NCBI GenBank assembly: GCA_012719335.1 | Contig: JAAYAO010000050.1 | Span: 1-9,209 of the forward strand | Direction of reading: 5' to 3' | DNA from: Propionibacterium sp. | GTDB taxonomy: Bacteria > Actinomycetota > Actinomycetes > Propionibacteriales > Propionibacteriaceae | DNA: 9,209 bases | Shown: piece after piece, positions 5,722 through 9,209 of the stretch | Layout: each line of letters starts with the position of its first letter | Position numbering within the stretch: the stretch's first letter is position 1 | Program-made: the position numbers and the translations under genes | The notes under the pieces: model-generated | Databases searched by the model: none | What the model was told of the DNA's origin: nothing | Seen by the model: only the letters and a program-made list of their open reading frames with translations

Positions 5722-6579
5722 GTGAACAGCACCGCAGCCCGAACCGAGCGCGTGGACTACATCCACAACATCCAGCCCCGCCTACCGGGCTGGTCGGTGT
5801 CGTTGGTCCCGGCCCTGCTGGTGTCACTGTCGGCGTTCTTCCTGTTCGCCCTGGAATGGCGCCCGGTGGGCTATCTGGTGATGGCCGCCGGCATCGCGCT
5901 GTGCACCTGGCTGGACCGGGTGCCGCTGCGCGACCTGTTGCTGATCTGCGTCGGGCTGATCATCGTGTCGACGATCTCGGTGCGCGCCGATGTGAGCTGG
6001 TTGAACGTGGTGCTGATGGGCACAGTGCTGAGCATGGCGGTGGCCGTGCCGTACCTGCTGTCCCGGTTCGGGTACGGCGACCATGCGGTGCGATTCCAGT
6101 GGTTGTCCGGCGAGCGCTGGACGAAACCGATGATCGCCTACCTGGTCGCGGTGCCGGTGATCGGCTGGCTGATCCTGCCGACCTACTTCGTGCGCTCGGG
6201 CACCTACCTGAACTGGCCCGAACTGGCCGACTGGACGGAGGTGGCCCGGTTCTTCGTCGGGGTGAACTACGTCGGCAGTTGGGACGAGTTCTTCTTCATC
6301 TGCACGATCTTCGTGCTGCTCAGCCGGCACTTCTCGTTCAAGTTCGCCAACGTACTGCAGGCGATCATCTTCGTGTCGTTCCTGTGGGAGCTCGGCTACC
6401 AGTCCTGGGGCCCGTTGTTGACCACCCCGTTCGCCCTGCTGCAGGCCTACCTGTTCAAGAAGACCCGCTCCCTGCTGTTCGTGCTCGCGGTGCACCTGTT
6501 GTTCGACGTGGTGGTCTTCCTGTCGATCGTCGGCGCCCGGTACCCCGACCAGTTGCCGATCCTCCTGTACCTCTGGTGA
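5722..6579 (+). CDS. Polytopic membrane protein, degenerate CPBP (Abi/CAAX protease-like) family
   Basis: A 285-residue integral membrane protein with about eight hydrophobic segments, near residues 25-45, 48-63, 70-86, 95-115, 137-156, 188-202, 209-225 and 250-272. The C-terminal half resembles the CPBP family of intramembrane glutamic endopeptidases, which includes bacteriocin-immunity and CAAX-processing proteins. The motif at 187-193 (WDEFFFI) sits where EExxxR would be, with Asp188-Glu189 kept acidic but no Arg; the FxxxH motif has lost its His (IIFVSFLW, 215-222); the last motif HLLFD (258-262) is intact. Catalysis is therefore doubtful, and a non-proteolytic role is possible. The start is a GTG with AGAAGGA 9 nt upstream. 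It stands alone, divergent from the deaminase-family gene, and ends 65 nt before the toxin gene. The family call is moderate; the function is unknown. Confidence 0.72.
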   Translation: MNSTAARTERVDYIHNIQPRLPGWSVSLVPALLVSLSAFFLFALEWRPVGYLVMAAGIALCTWLDRVPLRDLLLICVGLIIVSTISVRADVSWLNVVLMGTVLSMAVAVPYLLSRFGYGDHAVRFQWLSGERWTKPMIAYLVAVPVIGWLILPTYFVRSGTYLNWPELADWTEVARFFVGVNYVGSWDEFFFICTIFVLLSRHFSFKFANVLQAIIFVSFLWELGYQSWGPLLTTPFALLQAYLFKKTRSLLFVLAVHLLFDVVVFLSIVGARYPDQLPILLYLW

Positions 6580-6596
6580 GCGGCCGATCACCGATC

Positions 6597-6639
6597 AAGG
6601 CAATCCGCCTTGCCTTGATAAGGCAATGCGCCTAGCCTT
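6597..6639. promoter_or_regulatory. hicAB operator: Duplicated palindromic operator of the HicAB-type pair
   Basis: A 20-bp unit occurs twice in tandem, at 6597-6616 and 6620-6639, identical at 18 of 20 positions and 23 nt apart (about two helical turns). Unit 1 is a palindrome (AAGGCAA, 6-nt spacer, TTGCCTT). The two units also create a central near-perfect 25-bp dyad at 6606-6630, with TTGCCTT and AAGGCAA 3 nt apart. The array covers both predicted promoter boxes of the toxin gene. HicB antitoxins with a DNA-binding domain commonly repress their own operon, and HicB here has a C-terminal helix-turn-helix. Confidence 0.7.
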
Positions 6640-6645
6640 ACAGTG
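6610..6645 (+). promoter_or_regulatory. Predicted hicAB promoter giving a leaderless transcript
   Basis: TTGCCT (6610-6615) and TAGCCT (6633-6638) are separated by exactly 17 nt; the -10 box fits TANNNT. Counting 7 nt from the end of the -10 box puts transcription start at G6645, the first base of the GTG start codon. No Shine-Dalgarno sequence precedes that GTG, which agrees with leaderless translation, common in actinomycetes. Confidence 0.55.
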
Positions 6646-6836
6646 TGCGTCGACGGGATCTCATGAAGGAACTCGCGAGGCACGCCCACGCCTTGGGGCT
6701 ACCTCTCGACGTCACCGAGGGTGCGAACCACACCAAGGTACGCATCGGCGATCTACGGACGACCGTCCCGCGCCACAGGGAGATCAACGAGGTCACTGCT
6801 CGGGCGATCTTGAAGCAGATGGGGGTGCAGTCATGA
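6645..6836 (+). CDS. hicA: HicA-like toxin (predicted mRNA interferase)
   Basis: A 63-residue protein with the small dsRBD-like fold pattern of HicA toxins, which cleave mRNA and block growth until neutralised by HicB. It has an N-terminal helix (MRRRDLMKELARHA), then EGANHTKVRI at 25-34, with His29 in the place of the catalytic His of the usual G-x-H, then TTVPRHREINEVTARAILKQMG (39-60), holding the typical PRH and a final helix. The GTG at 6645 keeps the RRRDL segment typical of the family; the ATG at 6663 would remove it. The stop overlaps the antitoxin ATG as ATGA. Its codon use looks somewhat less GC-rich than the neighbours, in keeping with horizontal gain. Family assignment from pattern, not from a search. 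Confidence 0.8.
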   Translation: MRRRDLMKELARHAHALGLPLDVTEGANHTKVRIGDLRTTVPRHREINEVTARAILKQMGVQS

Positions 6837-7279
6837 AGATCACCGCGAAGGTGCAACGATCGGGCGACTGGTGGGCGATTCGGGTTCCCGAAGTGGACGG
6901 AGCCTTCAGTCAGGCGAAGCGACTGGATCAAGTTGCCGAGTTGGCCGCCGACGCCGTCGCAGTCCTCGAGGATGTTGCACCAACCGACATCGAGGTCACC
7001 ATCGAAGCCGACCTGCCCCAGAACGCCGGCGTAGTGGTCGAGGACGCACGCACCAGCAACCGGCGCGCCGCGGCCGCTCAGTCCGAGGCATCCATTGCGA
7101 TGCACCGAGCCGCTCAACACCTGCGCACGGTCACGAACCTCTCCGTCCGTGACGTGGCCCAATTGCTCGGCATCAGCCATCAGCGCGTGTCCCAGATTCT
7201 CAGCACGCCGCCGCGCGATGTGTCATTCCCCCCACCCGGCTCCGACATTCGGGTCACGATCGCCACCGCGAAGGCCTGA
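6833..7279 (+). CDS. hicB: HicB-like antitoxin with C-terminal helix-turn-helix
   Basis: A 148-residue protein in two parts. Residues 1-60 (MKITAKVQRSGDWWAIRVPEVDGAFSQAKRLDQ...) match the partial RNase H fold that HicB antitoxins use to bind and inhibit HicA. A charged, Ala-rich linker (about 71-98) follows, then a helix-turn-helix at 103-123 (LSVRDVAQLLGISHQRVSQIL) likely to bind the operator upstream of the toxin gene. The last 25 residues are Pro/Ser-rich with no clear fold. The ATG at 6833 is 4 nt inside the toxin gene, so the two are translationally coupled; the same frame is open back to 6626 but that part overlaps the toxin frame. Convergent with the CoA-transferase gene, 31 nt away. 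Confidence 0.85.
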   Translation: MKITAKVQRSGDWWAIRVPEVDGAFSQAKRLDQVAELAADAVAVLEDVAPTDIEVTIEADLPQNAGVVVEDARTSNRRAAAAQSEASIAMHRAAQHLRTVTNLSVRDVAQLLGISHQRVSQILSTPPRDVSFPPPGSDIRVTIATAKA

Positions 7280-7317
7280 CGCCCCAGGCCCCAGAGGTGG
7301 TGGCCAGTGCTCAGGCC
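7273..7317. terminator. Inverted repeat spanning two convergent stop codons
   Basis: GGCCTGA (7273-7279) and TCAGGCC (7311-7317) are perfect inverted 7-bp arms, each including the stop codon of one of the two convergent genes. A smaller GGCC/GGCC pair (7287-7290, 7302-7305) lies inside. It could stop transcription from both sides but has no T-run, so it is a weak call. Confidence 0.3.
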
Positions 7318-9209
7318 AACTGCCGGTCGGTGACCAGGCCCCGCTCGGCCAGGTCGGCCAGTTCCTCCGGGGAATACCCGAGCAGGGTGCGGTATACGTA
7401 GTCGTTGTCCTCCCCGAAACCGCAGGTCACCCGGCCCGAGGCCAAGTCGAAGCCGTCCACCCGCCATTGGTGGCCCGGGTAGCGGTGGGTGCCGACATGG
7501 CGATGGTGCTTCTGGACGAAGAACCCGCGTTCGGCCAGGTGTTCGTCGGCCAGCAGCCGGGTTTCGCTCATCACCTCGCCGGCGGCCACGCCGATGCGTT
7601 GCAGGTCGTCGACCAGGTCGGTCACCGGACGGCTGCGGCTCCACCCGGTGAGTCGTTCGACCAACCGGTCATGGTTTCGTCGGCGCAGCCCGGCGGTCGA
7701 CCCCAGCTCCCGCAGTTCCTCGTCGCCGACCAACTCGGCCAGCCGCTCGAAACGCTCATCGTCGGTGATGGTGAGGGCGAGCCAGACATCGTCCTCGGCG
7801 GTGGGCAGTACGTCCTGGAAGCTGTGCGGATCCCGATTACCCAGGATCGGTGGGTCGCGGTGGTTGAGTTGGCTGTCCAGGAAGAACTCGCCCAGTTCGG
7901 CCATCACATTCTCGGCCTGGGCGAACTCGATCACCTGCCCCTGCCCGGTGCGGGCCCGGTGCCGCAGCGCGGCGAGCACCGCGAAGGCCACCCCGGCCGG
8001 CGCGGCCTCGTCCATGTGGTAGTTCTCGCCGGCCGAGCCGGCGTCGTCGCCGGCGTATCCGTCCATCGCCGCGATCCCGACCAGGGAGTTGAAGTTCGGG
8101 CCGTACCCCAGGAAGGTGCTCATCGGCCCCGAGGCGCCCATCGGTGGCATCCGGGCGATGATCAGGGCGGGGTTGGCCCGCAGCAGTTCGTCGTTGCCGA
8201 TGCCGAGTTTCTCCAGCACTCCGTTGGAGTTGTTCTCCACCAGCACGTCACTGACCGCGACCAGCTTCAGGAAGGCCTCCCGCCCCTCGGGGGTTTCCAG
8301 ATTCATGCAGGCCGACAGCTTGTTGCGGGCATGCCAGTTGAACAGGGCGGTGCGGTCGTAGGGACGCTCCCCGGGATCCTTGTCGGGGTAGGTGCCGCCG
8401 TGATAACCGGTGGCGGCGATCGACTCCTTGGACGTGGCGGCCGACACCTGCCGGCTCATCCGGTTGTTGCCCTCCGGCCGGATCACCTCCGCCCCCAGGT
8501 CACCCAGCAGGGTCGTACCCCCGGGGCCGGACCAGACCACGGTCAGATCGACCACCCGGACGCCGGTGAGCGGGCCGGGGGTGGACGCTGAGGCGTCGTC
8601 GTCCGCCGGGGGTTTCGACTGCGATGCATCCGGCATCGCGCTCAGCCACCGTACGGGCCGCGTCGGTTGAGCAGAGCCCGAAGGGCTCGTGTCGAAACCA
8701 GCGGGATCATCACTCCAGCCCTCGGCCCGAATTTCTTCCCCGTGCTCGTCCAACAGCGGGGCCGGACGGCGCAGGGTGAACCCCCCGCCGGCCATCTGCC
8801 ACGGGGTGGCGGCGTACTCGAGCACCCCGACCTCGGGGTGTTCCAGTGCGGTGAAGGCGCCCCGGTCGCGGAAGTGCGGGTGGGCCAGCACCTCGGACAC
8901 CGTCAGGTAGGCGGTGACCGGAATCCGGGCACCCTCGCACTGTTCCATCACCTCGACCTTGCGGCGGGCCCCGATCCATTCGGTGACCTTGGCCATGAAG
9001 TCATCCCGGTCCTGCCCGGCGACGGTGCGCATGTTCAGGTACCGCTCCCGGAAGGCCAGATCCTCGGGCGTACCCTCGGCCGTCATCACCTCGACGAACC
9101 GGTTCCAGAAGGCCTGGTTGGTGACGTACACCATCACGAACCCATCGGTGGTGCGGAACGGGCCGGTGAAGGTGGCCCCGTGCCGGTGCGGGCTGCGCAC
9201 CCCGCGCGG
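7311..9209 (-). CDS. CaiB/BaiF (class III) CoA-transferase, two-unit protein, 5' end outside window
   Basis: This reading frame is open to the window edge, so the N-terminus is missing. Class III CoA-transferases move CoA between carboxylic acids. The first about 165 visible residues (TTDGFVMVYVTNQAFWNRF...VTAYLTVSEVLAHPHFRDRGAF) are the C-terminal third of one unit; its catalytic Asp would lie outside the window. A linker of about 45 residues rich in Pro, Ser, Ala and Asp follows, partly encoded by the palindromic repeat at 8659-8703. A complete second unit of about 420 residues starts at PLTGVRVVDLTVVWSGPGG (about 8575) and includes the large-domain motif YHMDEAAPAGVAFAVLAAL, whose Asp aligns with the catalytic Asp of formyl-CoA transferase. 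If the ATG at 8636 is a real start, the second unit could be a separate gene, but no clear ribosome site precedes it. Probably activates a substrate for nearby acyl-CoA enzymes; the acid is unknown. Confidence 0.88.
   Translation of the reverse strand, partial: PRGVRSPHRHGATFTGPFRTTDGFVMVYVTNQAFWNRFVEVMTAEGTPEDLAFRERYLNMRTVAGQDRDDFMAKVTEWIGARRKVEVMEQCEGARIPVTAYLTVSEVLAHPHFRDRGAFTALEHPEVGVLEYAATPWQMAGGGFTLRRPAPLLDEHGEEIRAEGWSDDPAGFDTSPSGSAQPTRPVRWLSAMPDASQSKPPADDDASASTPGPLTGVRVVDLTVVWSGPGGTTLLGDLGAEVIRPEGNNRMSRQVSAATSKESIAATGYHGGTYPDKDPGERPYDRTALFNWHARNKLSACMNLETPEGREAFLKLVAVSDVLVENNSNGVLEKLGIGNDELLRANPALIIARMPPMGASGPMSTFLGYGPNFNSLVGIAAMDGYAGDDAGSAGENYHMDEAAPAGVAFAVLAALRHRARTGQGQVIEFAQAENVMAELGEFFLDSQLNHRDPPILGNRDPHSFQDVLPTAEDDVWLALTITDDERFERLAELVGDEELRELGSTAGLRRRNHDRLVERLTGWSRSRPVTDLVDDLQRIGVAAGEVMSETRLLADEHLAERGFFVQKHHRHVGTHRYPGHQWRVDGFDLASGRVTCGFGEDNDYVYRTLLGYSPEELADLAERGLVTDRQLA
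8659..8703. repeat. Dispersed palindromic repeat, copy 2 (inside a coding frame)
   Basis: This 45-nt element has the same ends as the copy at 13-58. Its centre AGCCC (8675-8679) pairs with GGGCT (8683-8687) around GAA. It lies within the CoA-transferase frame and, being 45 nt long, adds exactly 15 codons (AGFDTSPSGSAQPTR on the minus strand) to the linker between the two units without shifting the frame. Confidence 0.78.

Noticed and set aside
5588..5827. Small minus-strand frame of 79 codons across the inverted repeat
   Set aside because: It overlaps the start of the membrane protein gene and includes the repeat; Cys/Arg/Gly-rich translation without a fold.
5824..6591. Minus-strand open frame of 255 codons opposite the membrane protein
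   Set aside because: The plus-strand product has clear transmembrane segments and a ribosome site; the opposite product is rich in Gln, Glu and His as expected of an antisense frame.
6597..6639. Tandem 20-bp repeat as a CRISPR-like array or terminator
   Set aside because: Only two units 23 nt apart with a 3-nt gap and no spacers; it lies over a promoter, so an operator is the better reading.
6626..6832. N-terminal extension of hicB to the ATG at 6626
   Set aside because: It would overlap the whole toxin gene and lie within the operator; the translation before MKITAKV does not resemble HicB.
7095..8591. Plus-strand open frame of 498 codons opposite the CoA-transferase
   Set aside because: Shadow of the CoA-transferase; low-complexity translation and overlap with the end of hicB.
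7311..9209. Frameshift or pseudogene in the CoA-transferase
   Set aside because: The frame is unbroken from the window edge to the stop and the second unit is complete, so decay is not supported.

Overview
The window is GC-rich, with strong G/C preference at third codon positions, GTG starts, TANNNT-type -10 boxes and tightly packed acyl-CoA catabolic genes. This points to a high-GC actinomycete (Actinomycetota); I cannot fix the genus. There are no rRNA, tRNA, CRISPR or transposase genes.

Layout. (1) Positions 76-4346, minus strand, hold a compact five-gene operon read from right to left: a FAS1-like/MaoC-N hot-dog protein, a MaoC/HTD2-type hot-dog hydratase, a thiolase-fold enzyme with no classical thiolase active-site residues, a DUF35 OB-fold protein whose zinc-ribbon cysteines are all replaced, and a D-aminoacylase-family amidohydrolase. 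Most junctions overlap by ATGA or are separated by 1-9 nt. The parts list resembles the ChsH1/ChsH2/Ltp2 hydratase-aldolase machinery of steroid side-chain degradation, with the two halves of ChsH2 as separate genes. A palindrome related to the CAAG-nn-CTTG type bound by TetR regulators such as KstR2 lies in the candidate promoter. (2) 4444-5469, minus: an adenosine-deaminase-family amidohydrolase in which the HAGE motif carrying the catalytic Glu reads HCDID. (3) 5470-5721: a divergent intergenic region with a perfect 14-bp dyad near the deaminase start and a 77-bp imperfect inverted repeat. (4) 5722-6579, plus: a membrane protein of degenerate CPBP (Abi/CAAX protease) type. (5) 6597-7279, plus: a HicA/HicB-type toxin-antitoxin pair with a repeated palindromic operator laid over a promoter that seems to give a leaderless toxin mRNA. 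(6) 7311 to the window edge, minus: a large CaiB/BaiF (class III) CoA-transferase, open at its 5' end, made of part of one unit, a low-complexity linker and a complete second unit.

A dispersed 45-46 bp palindromic repeat occurs twice: once beyond the 3' end of the amidohydrolase gene (13-58), and once inside the CoA-transferase reading frame (8659-8703), where it is exactly 15 codons long and codes for part of the linker between the two units.

Working together: the operon and the CoA-transferase probably belong to catabolism of a branched or cyclic carboxylic acid (steroid-, terpenoid- or amide-like). The CoA-transferase would activate the acid, the hot-dog pair would hydrate an enoyl-CoA, and the thiolase-fold/OB-fold pair would cleave the C-C bond. 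The substrate cannot be read from the sequence. The toxin-antitoxin pair looks like an independent insertion.
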